A stretch of DNA of 64,000 nucleotides from Rhynchopus sp. YZ270_cl-10. Lineage: Eukaryota > Euglenozoa > Diplonemea > Diplonemida > Diplonemidae. The notes beneath the pieces were generated by a model. The model made no database searches, was not told where the DNA came from, and worked only from the letters and a program-made list of their open reading frames with translations. Positions 10,301 through 20,472 of the stretch are shown here, piece by piece (positions within the stretch are counted from its first letter, which is position 1; the number at the start of each line of letters is the position of its first letter). The position numbers and the translations under genes are program-made. The DNA lies in NCBI GenBank assembly GCA_964035575.1, contig OZ037838.1, positions 806,001 to 870,000 on the forward strand. Direction: 5' to 3'.

Positions 10301-10904
10301 CACATCCTGGTAGCATACTGTTCGGCTCATGATGAAGAGGCCTGCTGGCAACTTCCGCCTATTCCGTCTTGCGAGAGGTTGCTAGGACTGCCCTGCCATC
10401 ACCATACCTTTCCTGTCAGTTCTGACCCCGCTGAGGTTATCTTGTCATGTCCATAGGGTGTTCTTGTGGTGTGTGTGTTGGACAGTGTACCTTTTGCAGA
10501 GGCTGGTACCGACCGCGTGGCTCGTGTTGAGTTCCTGTAGGCATAGTGTTGTGTTATGTATGAAGGCTGGGGAAGATCAGATACCGTCGTAGTCCTCGGT
10601 AAGAGAGGGCGAGGCCCCACTGTAGGTACAGCATGGGACGCCAAGAGAGAGATGCTGTGTTCCCCTGCTCTTCGTGCGTCAAGCGTTGGGTGCAGCGAAC
10701 GGGAGTACCTGGAAGCTCAACTTTTCAGCGGAAGGTGGGCCGCCGGCTTGCGAGCGGTTGTGTACCTTCCCCGTTCACACTACGGTACGGGCAAGTCACG
10801 GTTTCCTTTTACACCTTCTGTTCTAGGCCGCAGGGTACTTTGTGCTTTCATCCGGATGGCTGGCATCGTACGTGGGTGCCTGCTGCAATAACTATCCCTT
10901 TTTT
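7308..10904. other. Gene-poor region
   Basis: No gene can be supported. Several cysteine-rich open frames (8161-8675, 9424-9902) overlap each other on different frames and look like chance products of GT-rich DNA. At 10769-10840 there is an orphan relative of the leader used by the Ubl-WD40 array: CCTTCCCCGTTCACAC, then a CT-rich tract, then CCGCAGGGTA. A short piece near 10690 is related to 14060 and 27420. The remainder appears unique. Confidence 0.45.
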
Positions 10905-11105
10905 CGGGCAGAGGACCCCAACCGGACCCTACACCACAGGCCTGTTCGCAATGATCCCGTTCATCTGGCTGATGAGTGGAAGCGGGTGTAGCACATATCA
11001 TATGTAAACCTTGCACACATGGACTGCATGGTTGGGGCCCACCCCTGTACAGCCGGTCATGTACCAAGATGCACTGTCACGAGAGGGCTGTTGTATTTCA
11101 AAGCA
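10905..11105 (+). repeat. Dispersed repeat R-A, extended copy
   Basis: The stretch at 10911-11003 matches 59150-59223 joined to 60405-60430, which is the same repeat interrupted by a transposon-like element. The stretch at 11018-11105 carries the R-A core (ACTGCATGGTTGGGG, then CAGCCGGTCATGTACCAA, then TGTTGTATTTCAA). No coding capacity is evident. Confidence 0.7.
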
Positions 11106-12102
11106 GCTTTCTTCTTCTTCGTTGCAAACTTCTGCCCCATATGTCGCACCCGGTATGCGCAATACTGCCAAAAGAAATATATGAGGACCATTAGTGGACC
11201 TCTGCTGCAGTGCCAGAAGGCAGCTCTGTATGAAGAAAAGGCGCACAGCCTTCAGGCGCTTCCTCATGACGCACTTCCTCCAATGGACGTGGCAGGCGTT
11301 CTTGGTCACACCACGTGGCGGGTCCTATCTCCGCGTTTCTCCGTGCATTTCCTGCTCACTCTGCCTTTTAGTTGTGCAAATGGAGTGCGTACCAGTAGCG
11401 TGGCTTGTCTTGGTCTTGATTTATCTCTACTTTAGCAGCGAAAATCCTGCACTCCCTAGTCCCATCCTCCGGGCATAAAGCGTGCCCTGGCAGAAGTATC
11501 GTTTCGGTCCCGCAAACTACTGTGCCACAGTAGGTTCAACTGGTCACTTTATTCCCGATGTTCAGCAAGCCAAAAGCCGTGAATGAGGGACCGACAAATG
11601 AGCTTCCCACTTCGGCGCCCCTAAATAAGGGTAGCTGAAGGGGAAAATTTGAATTTTGATGAGCCCACTCTGACACCTCCTACTGCAAAGCGTGCTCCTT
11701 CTATTTGCTCTCTTTTAAGGATCCTGTGAAGAAAAACCGTGGCTATTATCTAGTGATAGTAGTCTATATTCAAACAAAATTTCCTCATTTCCCGGCATGG
11801 CGAGAACATTGTTGTAGCGAATCTAGCCCCGGTCCTTGTCTTTGTCGTCCTCCGGATTGTAGCGCGTCTTGTCCCCCGATCCATGGCACGCCTGGGATAT
11901 TCCCCTGGAGCAAGTGTTCACATGTCTGTCAGCAACTGCTGCGACAGGGTTGCCCCCTGATTTGCACCCAAATTTGGGCGAGTTTCTGAAAATCAGGGGT
12001 AGCGCGAGCTACTCGCCCAAAACGGCTCGCTCGCAAGGTATAACTAGCCCAGGGAGGGTTCCCGGCTTCCGGCGAAGTTTATTCCAATCCGTACCCCAGT
12101 GT
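11106..12102. other. Intergenic
   Basis: No gene is supported. A GC-rich hairpin-like stretch lies near 11612-11645 (CTTCGGCGCCCCT paired roughly with AAGGGTAGCTGAAG). It could be a structured RNA, but nothing else supports that. Confidence 0.35.
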
Positions 12103-12291
12103 CCTAGGCATAGTGTGCAGACGAACAAAATGTTCGTCGATGTTCGTCGATGTTCGTCGTTGTTCGTCGTGGGTTGCCCTTGTGGCAGGGACCTGTTCGT
12201 CGATGTTCGTCGACGAACATCGACGAACAAAACCGACGAACATTTTGTTCGTCGACGAACCAAAAATGTTCGTCTGCACACTATGCCTAGG
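12103..12291. mobile_element. Short palindromic TIR element with TGTTCGTCG arrays
   Basis: The ends are inverted repeats of more than 30 bp (CCTAGGCATAGTGTGCAGAC, continuing with GAACAAAATGTTCG). Between them are repeated TGTTCGTCGA units in one direction and TCGACGAACA units in the other, so most of the 189 bp can fold on itself. There is no coding capacity. It looks like a non-autonomous DNA element whose arrays may be transposase-binding sites. No clear target-site duplication was seen. Confidence 0.75.
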
Positions 12292-12429
12292 GGGGCCTCA
12301 TGGCTTCACTGCCTAGGGTTCCAGCAGGTCCTCCATGTGCCTGGTGCACGTCTGGTCGCCTATTGGTGCTGTGCCGCCCTGTGCACAGCCAGCGTTGCTG
12401 TGTCTTGGTCGGCTGCAGAAGAGGTCTTG

Positions 12430-12611
12430 CTTTTGTCGAGGCTTCTCATCTACAACCGACCAAGACCACAGCAAAGCTGCTCACACAAGTTTGATTGTGA
12501 TGTGGGATTCTTTGTTCCTCTGACACTGTGAGTACTGTCACAAACAGAACAACACCTCTCCCCCCACCTCATCATCACCCCCGTGAGCAGTGAAGCAAAG
12601 AAGAAGAAACA
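12430..12611 (+). promoter_or_regulatory. Type I leader of Ubl-WD40 copy 1
   Basis: About 180 bp shared with 14681-14866 and in part with 33099-33174. It contains a CT-rich tract (CACCTCTCCCCCCACCTC) and then GAGCAG roughly 20 nt before the ATG, which could be a splice acceptor. Confidence 0.55.
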
Positions 12612-13754
12612 ATGATGGATGTGACCTTTGTGCTGGAAGAGTCAGGCGTGACTGCGACAGTGGAGGTGCCGTGCGAGGCGGACGTTGCAGCGGCAAAGGA
12701 GGTTGCGTGCACGGCGCTTGCTGTCTCGCCTGCGTCTGTCGAGATGCGCATCGGCACGCAGGTGCTGGAGGGGACGTGCCGTCTGCAGGACACTGCGTTT
12801 GATGCAGGGGTGCAGGTTGTGCTTGCCTGTCCTCGCTTTGCCTACATCAAGTGTCCTGCTGAGTACACTGCAACTCATGTGCAAAGCTTGTCACTGTCGC
12901 GTTGTGGAACGCTGTGCGTCCATAGGGGGATGAGGAGTCGGTATGTTGACGGCTTCGACACAGAAACCTTCGACACTGTCTTTGAGTTCAAAATGGACAC
13001 TAACCTGAACACGGCACCGCCTGCGATCTCGCAGTGCAAGACACGTTGCTATCTGGCGTGTAATGATTACCTTCTCAAGGTTGCGCTTCCGGGTGGGGAG
13101 GTGGTCCGCAAAGTCGACGTCCCCTCGTACGCAGTGTTCGCGTGTGGCAATGTTGTTGTCTCGAAGGGCAAAGACGGCGTCTCTGTGTATGACGAAGACC
13201 TGACGTTGCTCCGCTCTCTCTCGCATGGCAGGCAACTAGGGTGCTGGAAGGTGGCAGTGTCTGACTGTGGTGGGTGGGTGATCACCTCCTCCTGGAAGGA
13301 GAAGAAGGCACGTCTGTGGGATGTGAACACAGGTGAAGCTGTGGCATGTGTGCCTGCGGATGAAAAGTGGGGTAGCGTGGCGCTTTCACGGTCTGCCTCT
13401 GTCTTTGCTGTAGGGTGCTTTGGCAACGTGCAGCTCTATGATTGGAGTGGTGTGGCTCTTCGCAGGATTGATATGGATGGGGATGGGGGTGTTGAGGTCA
13501 TACACTTCACCCCGTGTGGGAAGTACCTTGTGGTGGGGATACGTTTTGCAACGGAATCCGACGATGACGAAGCTTATGAGGATTACAATACACAACTGCA
13601 CCAGTATGATGTGGCGACCATGTCCCGTGTGCATGTGATACCGCAAACCTTTGGAGGGTACTTTGCGATATCGCCGTGTTCACGTGTTGGTGTGGCTATG
13701 CAATCAGATAGCGTCATTGTGATGAGACATCTGCACCCACACAACAGTGAGTGA
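12612..13754 (+). CDS. Ubl-WD40 array copy 1
   Basis: This 380-residue protein starts at the first of two adjacent ATGs. Residues 2-73 form a ubiquitin-like fold by pattern: two strands (DVTFVLEESGVTATVEVP), a helix (ADVAAAKEVACTAL), and a RIGTQVLEGTCRLQDTAF segment aligned with KQLEDGRTLSDYNI. There is no terminal Gly-Gly, so it is probably not cleaved or conjugated. About seven blades follow, beginning LSLSRCGTLC, AISQCKTRCYLAC, VFACGNVVVS, VAVSDCGGWVITSS, VALSRSASVFAV, IHFTPCGKYLVV and FAISPCSRV. Blade 4 has the canonical ARLWDVNTGEAV end. Blade 6 holds an acidic insert (ESDDDEAYEDY). Type I leader, alpha 3' flank. A protein-binding adaptor role is inferred; partners are unknown. Confidence 0.88.
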   Translation: MMDVTFVLEESGVTATVEVPCEADVAAAKEVACTALAVSPASVEMRIGTQVLEGTCRLQDTAFDAGVQVVLACPRFAYIKCPAEYTATHVQSLSLSRCGTLCVHRGMRSRYVDGFDTETFDTVFEFKMDTNLNTAPPAISQCKTRCYLACNDYLLKVALPGGEVVRKVDVPSYAVFACGNVVVSKGKDGVSVYDEDLTLLRSLSHGRQLGCWKVAVSDCGGWVITSSWKEKKARLWDVNTGEAVACVPADEKWGSVALSRSASVFAVGCFGNVQLYDWSGVALRRIDMDGDGGVEVIHFTPCGKYLVVGIRFATESDDDEAYEDYNTQLHQYDVATMSRVHVIPQTFGGYFAISPCSRVGVAMQSDSVIVMRHLHPHNSE

Positions 13755-14020
13755 TGTGTGACCAGGGGAGGGGAGGGGAGAGTAGTGATCAATAACCCAG
13801 GGTGCCAGCGAAAAAAAACCCAAGACCCTCAAAACACCCCAAGAAACACCCCTTTTAGCCCTGTTGCTGCTTTTCTCTTGTTTGCCTGCCACAGGTCGCC
13901 CACCTCACACGCTGCCCATGCGGTGCTCTGGTGTGGGTGACAGATCGCGATGCCGAGTGTTGCTTTCCATTCGTCACCTCTCAACGAGAACCCTGCCCTG
14001 TTGCAGGAATACGTATGATT
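13755..14020 (+). repeat. Alpha-type 3' flank of the array
   Basis: The sequence after the stop (TGTGACCAGGGGAGGGGAGG, then GATCAATA, then CCCAAGACCCTCAAAACACC) recurs after the copies ending at 16000, 18501, 20300, 35897, 39135 and 50530, with variable length. From about 13905 it overlaps a relative of the type II leader (ACGCTGCCCATGCGGTGCTC). Confidence 0.75.
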
Positions 14021-14290
14021 TAGCACCATGTGGATTGGCAAATGGTGTGGCAGCGAACGGAGTACCTGAAGCTCACAACTCTGCTGCCTTCATTGCCTCA
14101 AGTCACTTTCTTTTCGTTGTTTACCTAGCCTGTTCAAGAAAGCCATATCTGGGGGTTGGGCAGGGTAGCCTCTCGTTCTTGGAAAAAACATCAAAGTTCT
14201 GGATTTATGTTCTCATTCCCCCCCCTTTTTTTTTTGATGGGGTTTCGGGTTTTCCGAACTCGACCCTCACTGTAGTGGGGTCATTTTTTT
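14021..14290 (+). repeat. Duplicated segment R-C, copy 1
   Basis: About 260 bp nearly identical to 27381-27642, beginning CACCATGTGGATTGGCAAAT. The second copy lies directly upstream of the coatomer zeta gene. It has only short open frames. From 14291 to 14680 nothing gene-like is seen apart from a GC-rich hairpin near 14555-14600. Confidence 0.75.
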
Positions 14291-14680
14291 TTGGAAAAAT
14301 GGACAAGTTCTTGACTGTTACAAATTATGGTCATCATGTACCGTTTTTCCACCCACCTATCCGAACCGAACACAGCCCATTTGTCAATTCCGCCCAATTT
14401 TATTCAACTACACCCAATCACATGCACCACCAGCACAGCTCAGATTTTTTTGAGGAAGGCTTGCCACGGGGTGACCTGTTTTGCTTGCTCACACGGGAGG
14501 GGTAAGGGTCCAGCCTCTGAGCTGGAGTCAAACTGGAGACGCAACTAGAGGGTGTAACGATACCCGCTTTTCGGGTGTGTCACCCCTCGAAACGCGGGTG
14601 GCTGCATGAAAAAGAAGTGGCACACATTTTTTCCACTTGGTAACCCGGGGGAGGGACTGCATGCCTTCTTCTCACCTTTG

Positions 14681-14866
14681 CTTTTGTCGAGGCTTCTTAG
14701 CTACAACCGACCAAGACCACAGCAAAGCTTCTCACACAAGTTTGATTGTGATGTGGCGGGATTCTTTGTTCTCTGACACTGTGAGTACTGTCACAGACAG
14801 AACAACACCTCTCCCCACCCACCTCATCATCACCCCCGTTAGCAGTGGAGCAAAAAAGAAGAAACA
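14681..14866 (+). promoter_or_regulatory. Type I leader of Ubl-WD40 copy 2
   Basis: Matches 12430-12611 closely. The pyrimidine tract is followed by CCGTTAGCAG about 20 nt before the ATG. Confidence 0.55.
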
Positions 14867-16000
14867 ATGATGGATGTGACCTTTGTGCTGGAAGAGTCAG
14901 GCGTGACTGCGACAGTGGAGGTGCCGTGCGAGGCGGACGTTGCAGCGGCAAAGGAGGTTGCGTGCACGGCGCTTGCTGTCTCGCCTGCGTCTGTCGAGAT
15001 GCGCATCGGCACGCAGGTGCTGGAGGGGACGTACCGTCTGCAGGACACTGCCTTTGGTGCAGGAGTGCAGGTTGTGCTTGCCCACCCTCACTTGGCTGAC
15101 ATCAAGTGTCCTGCTGAGTGCAGTGTAGAGGTGCTAACTGGAACGCAGTGGATGTTTGTACATCGCTTTTCGCTGTCTCCTTGTGGAGCACTCTGCCTCT
15201 GTACACATAAGCAAGGCTCTGTCACCGGCCTCGATACAGAAACCTTCAGCCCTGCCTTCAAGTTCAAAGTAGACATTGTGATGTGCGGTGCGCCTGCCAT
15301 CTCGCAGTGCAAGACACGCTGCTACCTGGCGTGCAAGGAAGTCCTTCTCGGGGTTGCGCTTCCGGGTGGGGAGGTGGTCCGCAAAGTCGACGTCCCCTCG
15401 TACGAAGTGTTCGCGTGCGGCAGTGTTGTTGTCTCAAAAGGCAATGACGGCGTCTCTGTGTATGACGAAGACCTGATGTTGCTCCGCTCTCTCTCGCACG
15501 AAGAGTGTTGTAACGTGGCAGTGTCGGACTGTGGTGGGTGGGTGATCACCTCCTCTGAGAAGGAGAAGAACGTACGTCTGTGGGATGTGAACACAGGTGA
15601 AGCTGTGGCATGTGTGCCTGCGAGTGGGTGGTGTCTCGTGGCGCTTTCACGGTCTGCTTCTGTCTTTGCTGTGGCGGGGGTGGGAACCAGCGTGCACCTC
15701 TATGATTGGAGTGGTGCGGCTCTTCGCAGTATTGATGTGGACGGGTATGGCGACCGCATGCAGTTCGCCCCGTGTGGGAAGTACCTTCTGGTGCAGGTAT
15801 TTGATTCGGAAGATGAAGATGATAGTGATAACAATGCACGCCTGCAGCAGTATGATGTGGCGACCACGTCCTGTGTGCGTGTGCTGCTGGATACCTACGG
15901 TGAGTCATTTGCGATATCGCCATGTTCACGCGTTGTTGTGATTATGGAACCCTATGGCGTTATTGATACAAGACATCTGTACCCACACAACAGTGAGTGA
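14867..16000 (+). CDS. Ubl-WD40 array copy 2
   Basis: This 377-residue protein starts with two ATGs. The Ubl is as in copy 1 apart from GTYRLQDTAFGAGV and AHPHLADIK at its end. Blade 1 is the most unusual of the intact set: it reads FSLSPCGALCLCTHKQG where others have LSLSRCGTLCV, and the following strand is ETFSPAFKFKVD in place of ETFDTVFSFEVD. The blade 6 insert is strongly acidic (DSEDEDDSDNNA), and the 3' end of blade 6 reads VRVLLDTYGES. Type I leader and alpha 3' flank, as in its left neighbour, suggesting these two are a tandem pair. Confidence 0.88.
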   Translation: MMDVTFVLEESGVTATVEVPCEADVAAAKEVACTALAVSPASVEMRIGTQVLEGTYRLQDTAFGAGVQVVLAHPHLADIKCPAECSVEVLTGTQWMFVHRFSLSPCGALCLCTHKQGSVTGLDTETFSPAFKFKVDIVMCGAPAISQCKTRCYLACKEVLLGVALPGGEVVRKVDVPSYEVFACGSVVVSKGNDGVSVYDEDLMLLRSLSHEECCNVAVSDCGGWVITSSEKEKNVRLWDVNTGEAVACVPASGWCLVALSRSASVFAVAGVGTSVHLYDWSGAALRSIDVDGYGDRMQFAPCGKYLLVQVFDSEDEDDSDNNARLQQYDVATTSCVRVLLDTYGESFAISPCSRVVVIMEPYGVIDTRHLYPHNSE

Positions 16001-16569
16001 TGTGTGACCAGGGGAGGGGAGCAGACGTGAGGATAAGGTTTAGGGGTGCGGGTCTGGGGTGCGGGCTATTCTCTCGCGGGTGTGGGGTGGGAGTAAGGGG
16101 CTCGCGGTTTTTGGAGTGAACGACATGTTGGGTGTGGGGTGGGGGTGAGGGGATGTCTAAGTTGACTCCAACCTAGCTCAAAATTCACAAATGGGGCTTT
16201 CTCGTGTCTCCCTCCACGGTAAACGAGGGAGTAAATCAGTGCCGGGCAGGGTGCACAATGAACGTACCCAAAAAACACCGTTATTTGGATTTTCGGTGCC
16301 ACTACTGGGGATGAGGACTACACTGCGAATGACTTGTGTTTTCAAGCTTTTTTTCGTCGCCCAATTCACGTACCCGCGCTACACTATGCTCATGCTCGAA
16401 CACTACATCGTACGTGCCAACATTACGAACTCCCGCTAGGGAAATGGCATCAACCCTGACAACAAACTTGTGGGAACCCACGCAGCTGATGCTGCGCGAT
16501 AACGAATGTGTTCAAGGTGACTAAGCACAGAGAGGCTTAGGGTCATCTTACAAATCTTTCTCTTTTTTT
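16001..16569. other. Intergenic with alpha flank remnant
   Basis: The alpha flank is cut short after about 30 bp. The rest is mostly unique. The stretch near 16470-16550 (GATGCTGCGCGATAACGAATG, then GGTGACTAAGC) is related to 27680-27740, 30284-30325 and 55828-55860, a dispersed short repeat. Confidence 0.45.
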
Positions 16570-17330
16570 GTGTCTCGGGGTCACCCCTGAGTGAGGTGTC
16601 CCTGTGTGAAACGCAAAGACATTTTATTGCGATGCATTCATTGTCTATCCTTCGTAGGTTTGCACATCACTTTCAAGGTTTTCGTGCTTTGAGAACGAAG
16701 AAGATGTCGTTCACCCCATTCATTTGTGTGCCCATTATTCCCTTTCCCTTCGTTTGTGTGGTTTTCAGATTTTTATGTTGAGAGAAATGAGCAGGATTGG
16801 ACGCCTGTGGTCATGATAAAAGCCGTGACGCCATTGAGCGACTCACAGACACATCAGTGATAGACGTTGTCGCTGTGGTATCCCGCCTCGCAGAGGAAGG
16901 TGTTTTTTGACACAGCAACTTCGTGAGTCAGTTACCGGTCTGCGAAGCAAATTGAAAACGGCGTGTTTGCGCTTCATATCGCAGAGGATAGAGAAACTGA
17001 AAAGTCATGAAAATACAAAACTAATGCTGCCTCAGCAGGGCAAGAACCAAAGGATGGTGGCCACGTTCAAAAGCAAAGCACAGTGGAACACATCCACACT
17101 AATACAACCAAGCTTTCAAAGACAAAACAAGACCTCTCCCCGACCTGTTTGTTGTCTCTTGCACACCACACCCGCACTCCCTACCTCCCTTTTGATACCT
17201 GTCTACGCCCACAGAGAGACATCCCTCCCGTCCCATCACGCTGCCCATGCGGTGCTCTCGTGTGGGTGACAGATCGCGATGTTGAGTATCATTTTCCATT
17301 TGTCACCTCTCACAACGAGAACCACCACAA
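16570..17330 (+). repeat. Segmental duplication R-D, uninterrupted copy
   Basis: About 760 bp matches 50685-50854 joined to 52251-52790. The right-hand copy is split by a 1.4-kb element, so this copy shows the empty insertion site (GTTTGT at 16752-16757). It also has about 37 bp near 16978-17014 that the other copy lacks. The duplication leads into the leader of a Ubl-WD40 gene here and of the five-span membrane protein there. Confidence 0.85.
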
Positions 17331-17436
17331 CATGCAACACAGAACAACACCTCTCCCCCACCCACCTCATCACTCTCTCCGTTTGTGGTGGAGCAAACGT
17401 GCTGATTTGCACCTTCTCACGAAGCAACGGAACACA
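17237..17436 (+). promoter_or_regulatory. Type II leader of Ubl-WD40 copy 3
   Basis: Shared with 18964-19166. It contains GCTCTCGTGTGGGTGACAG, a pyrimidine-rich block (CACCTCTCCCCCACCCACCT) and TTCTCACGAAG 10-20 nt before the ATG. Its first part is also found upstream of the unrelated gene at 52996. Confidence 0.6.
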
Positions 17437-18501
17437 ATGGATGTGACCTTTGTGCTGGAAGAGTCAGGTGTGACTGCGACAGTGGAGGTGCCGTGCGAGG
17501 CGAAGGTTGCAGCGGCAAAGGAGGTTGCGTGCACGGCGCTTGCTGTCTCGCCTGCGTCTGTCGAGATGCGCATCGGCACGCAGGTGCTGGAGGGGACGTG
17601 CCGTCTGCAGGACACTGCGTTTGATACAGGGGTGCAGGTTGTGCTTGCCTGTCCTCGCTTTGCCGACATCAAGTGTCCTGCTGAGTACACAGCAACGCAT
17701 AAGGCAACCTTGTCGCTGTCGCGTTGTGGAACGCTCTGCGTCTATGTTTGTGATAGGAACGTTGTTGGCTTCGACACAGAAACCTTCGACACTGTCTTCT
17801 CGTTTGAAGTGGACACTATCGTGTTCGGTCTGCCTGCCATCTCGCAGTGCAAGACACGCTGCTACCTGGCGTGTGGGGATTACCTTCTTAAGGTTGCGCT
17901 TCCGGGTGGGGAGGTGCTCCGCAAAGTCGACTGCGCTTCGAGGTCGGTGTTCGCGTGTGGCGATGTTGTTGTCTCAAAGGTCCCAGACGGTGTCTCTGTG
18001 TATGACGAAGACCTGACGTTGCTCCGCTCTCTCTCGCACGAACAGTGTTATGACCTGGCAGTGTCAGACTGTGGTGAGTGGGCGATCACAGCCAGGCAGG
18101 ACAACGCACGTCTGTGGGATGTGAACACAGGAGAAGCTGTGGCATGTGTGCCTGCGGAGGGGTGGTGCGAAGGAGTGGCGCTTTCACGGTCTGCCTCTGT
18201 CTTTGCTGTGGGGAATTCTAGCAGTGTACGCCTCTATGATTGGAGTGGTGCGGCTCTTCGCAGTGTTGATGTGGGTGAGGATGTGGATGACATGCAGTTC
18301 ACCCCGTGTGCGAAGTACCTTGTGGTAAAGAATGTACGCGTGCTGCACCAGTATGATGTGGCGACCATGTCCTGTGTGCATGTGATACCGCAAACCTTAG
18401 CTGTGTCCTTTGTGATATCGCCGTGTTCACGTGTTGTTGTGGCCATGCAATCAAATGGCGTCATTGTGACGAGACATCTGTACCCACACAACAGTGAGTG
18501 A
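17437..18501 (+). CDS. Ubl-WD40 array copy 3
   Basis: This 354-residue protein starts at a single ATG (MDVTF); the open frame extends upstream but the leader is shared, non-coding sequence. The Ubl has EAKV where copies 1 and 2 have EADV. Blade 1 carries LCVYVCDRNVVGFD, a block shared with copy 9 (34806). Blade 6 lacks the acidic insert and goes straight from VVKNVR to VLHQYDV, as copy 15 does, making these the shortest members. Alpha 3' flank, interrupted at 18527 by a small element. Confidence 0.88.
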   Translation: MDVTFVLEESGVTATVEVPCEAKVAAAKEVACTALAVSPASVEMRIGTQVLEGTCRLQDTAFDTGVQVVLACPRFADIKCPAEYTATHKATLSLSRCGTLCVYVCDRNVVGFDTETFDTVFSFEVDTIVFGLPAISQCKTRCYLACGDYLLKVALPGGEVLRKVDCASRSVFACGDVVVSKVPDGVSVYDEDLTLLRSLSHEQCYDLAVSDCGEWAITARQDNARLWDVNTGEAVACVPAEGWCEGVALSRSASVFAVGNSSSVRLYDWSGAALRSVDVGEDVDDMQFTPCAKYLVVKNVRVLHQYDVATMSCVHVIPQTLAVSFVISPCSRVVVAMQSNGVIVTRHLYPHNSE

Positions 18502-18526
18502 TGTGTGACCAGGGGAGGGGAGGGGA

Positions 18527-18839
18527 GGGGGTCTCTTTAGGATAAAATATGGGGGGAAAGGTCTTTTTTGGTTAATAGCGCCGAAAAAACGGCAGCGAGG
18601 TATGTAGTCATGAGGGCGAGACTGGGGAAACACAACACAAAAATACTGATGAAGGTGGTGGTGAGATTTCCCCGTACCGTCCTCAACCAACCTTGCCGAA
18701 GCAAGTGGTAAGCAATAACAACAAAAGGGCACGTAGCAATAGATAAATGGTACGCGCAAAAAAAATATATCCATAGCGAAAAAGGGGGAGGGGGAAAAGA
18801 CTTTCTTATTCGCGACATATTTTATCCTAGAGACCCCCC
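18527..18839. mobile_element. MITE-like element in alpha flank
   Basis: The ends are inverted repeats: GGGGGTCTCTTTAGGATAAA at left, and GGGGGTCTCTAGGATAAAAT as the reverse complement at right. The element splits an alpha 3' flank that elsewhere runs on to GTGATCAATATA. There is no coding capacity. Target duplication is unclear because both sides are G-rich. Confidence 0.65.
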
Positions 18840-18963
18840 TGGCGTAGCAAAGCTACTTAAACAAGTTTACAGTATGAGGGGAGGGAGGGTGGTGATCAAT
18901 ATAACCCAGGGTACAAGCAAAACAACCCAAGACCCTCAAAACACCCAAGAAACTCCCCTGCCT

Positions 18964-19166
18964 CACACGCTGCCCATGCAGTGCTCTCGTGTGGGTGACA
19001 GATCGCGATGTTGAGTATCATTTTCCATTTGTCACCTCTCACAACGAGAACCACCACAAACATGCAACACAGAACAACACCTCTCCCCCACCCACCTCAT
19101 CACTCCCTCCGTTTGTGGTGGAGCAAACGTGCTGATTTGCACCTTCTCACGAAGCAACGGAACACA
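18964..19166 (+). promoter_or_regulatory. Type II leader of Ubl-WD40 copy 4
   Basis: Nearly identical to 17237-17436, showing that copies 3 and 4 share a whole leader-plus-Ubl block. Confidence 0.6.
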
Positions 19167-20300
19167 ATGGATGTGACCTTTGTGCTGGAAGAGTCAGGTG
19201 TGACTGCGACAGTGGAGGTGCCGTGCGAGGCGAAGGTTGCAGCGGCAAAGGAGGTTGCGTGCACGGCGCTTGCTGTCTCGCCTGCGTCTGTCGAGATGCG
19301 CATCGGCACGCAGGTGCTGGAGGGGACGTGCCGTCTGCAGGACACTGCGTTTGATGCAGGGGTGCAGGTTGTGCTTGCCTGTCCTCGCTTTGCCGACATC
19401 AAGTGTCCTGCTCAGTACAATTTGAAGTGGTCATCTATGAACGTAACGATCTCGCTGTCGCGTTGTGGAACGCTCTGCCTTGTTGGTGATGGTGGAAATA
19501 TTGTTGGCTTCGACACAGAAACCTTCGACACTGTCTTCTCGTTTGAAGTGGAAACTGACGGGAACACGGCTCCGCCTGCCATCTCGCGGTGCAAGACACG
19601 CTGCTACCTGGCGTGTTGGGAGGAAGGCCTTCTCGAGGTTGCGCTTCCGGGTGGGGAGGTGATCCGCAAAGTCGAGGGATTCTCGTACTCAGTGTTCGCG
19701 TGTGGCGGTGTTGTTGTCTCGAAGGGCACAGACTGCGCCTCTGTGTATGACGAAGACCTGACGTTGCTCCGCTCTCTCTCGCACGAAGGCTGCACGTGTG
19801 TGTCGGTGTCGGACTGTGGTGGGTGGGTGATCACCTCCTCCGAAGTCGACAGCAACGTACGTCTGTGGGATGTGAACACAGGTGAAGTTGTAGCATGTGT
19901 GCATGCGGGTTCGTGGTGTGCAATGAAGCTTTCACGGTCTGCCTCAGTCTTTGCTGTGGTCTTTGCTGAGGCGGGGAACGATACCGTGCAGCTCTATGAT
20001 TGGAGTGGTGCGGCTCTTCGCAGTGTTGATGTGGGTGGGGAAGTTGGGAGCATGCAGTTCACCCCATGTGGGAAGTACCTAGTGGTGGGGATACGTGTTG
20101 CGGAATCTGATGATGACGAAGATGGTATGTATTACAATACACACCTGCACCAGTATGATGTGGCGACCATGTCCCGTGTGCGTGTGATACCGCAATGCTC
20201 AGGTGCATTTGCGATATCGCCGTGTTCACGTGTTGTTGTGGCTCTGCAACGAGATACCTACATTGTGACGAGTCATCTGTACCCACACAACAGTGAGTGA
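19167..20300 (+). CDS. Ubl-WD40 array copy 4
   Basis: This 377-residue protein starts at a single ATG like copy 3, with EAKV in the Ubl helix. Blade 1 begins CPAQYNLKWSSMNVTISLSR, a private sequence. Blade 2 has YLACWEEGLLEV. Blade 5 contains a short duplication (SVFAVVFAEAGNDTVQLYD) compared with SVFAV in most copies; a related AVVFAEAGNN stretch is encoded in broken copy 13. The blade 6 insert is AESDDDEDGMYYN. Alpha 3' flank, short. Confidence 0.88.
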   Translation: MDVTFVLEESGVTATVEVPCEAKVAAAKEVACTALAVSPASVEMRIGTQVLEGTCRLQDTAFDAGVQVVLACPRFADIKCPAQYNLKWSSMNVTISLSRCGTLCLVGDGGNIVGFDTETFDTVFSFEVETDGNTAPPAISRCKTRCYLACWEEGLLEVALPGGEVIRKVEGFSYSVFACGGVVVSKGTDCASVYDEDLTLLRSLSHEGCTCVSVSDCGGWVITSSEVDSNVRLWDVNTGEVVACVHAGSWCAMKLSRSASVFAVVFAEAGNDTVQLYDWSGAALRSVDVGGEVGSMQFTPCGKYLVVGIRVAESDDDEDGMYYNTHLHQYDVATMSRVRVIPQCSGAFAISPCSRVVVALQRDTYIVTSHLYPHNSE

Positions 20301-20399
20301 TGTGTGACCAGGGGAGGGCCAGGGTACAAGCAAAACAACCCAAGACTCTACCCAACACCCTCAAAAAACCCCTTCTAGCCCTATTGCAAGAACACGCAC

Positions 20400-20472
20400 T
20401 CATCCTTCTTATTTGTCATTACGAAGTGACACCACCAACCATCACATCAAACACAACAGACCCCTTAACAAT
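20400..20472 (+). promoter_or_regulatory. Type III leader, truncated, of copy 5
   Basis: Only the last 70 nt of the type III leader is present (TTCTTATTTGTCATTACGAA, then ACCACCAACCATCACATCAA, then TTAACAATATG). The upstream acceptor-like segment of the full leader is missing. Confidence 0.5.

Noticed and set aside
12119-12280. CRISPR-like short repeats
   Set aside because: The units are inverted and unspaced, lie inside a TIR element, and the genome is eukaryotic.
17083-17436. Upstream in-frame ATG giving a 472-residue form of copy 3
   Set aside because: The extra 118 residues come from leader sequence shared with copy 4 and an unrelated gene, and are not conserved as protein.
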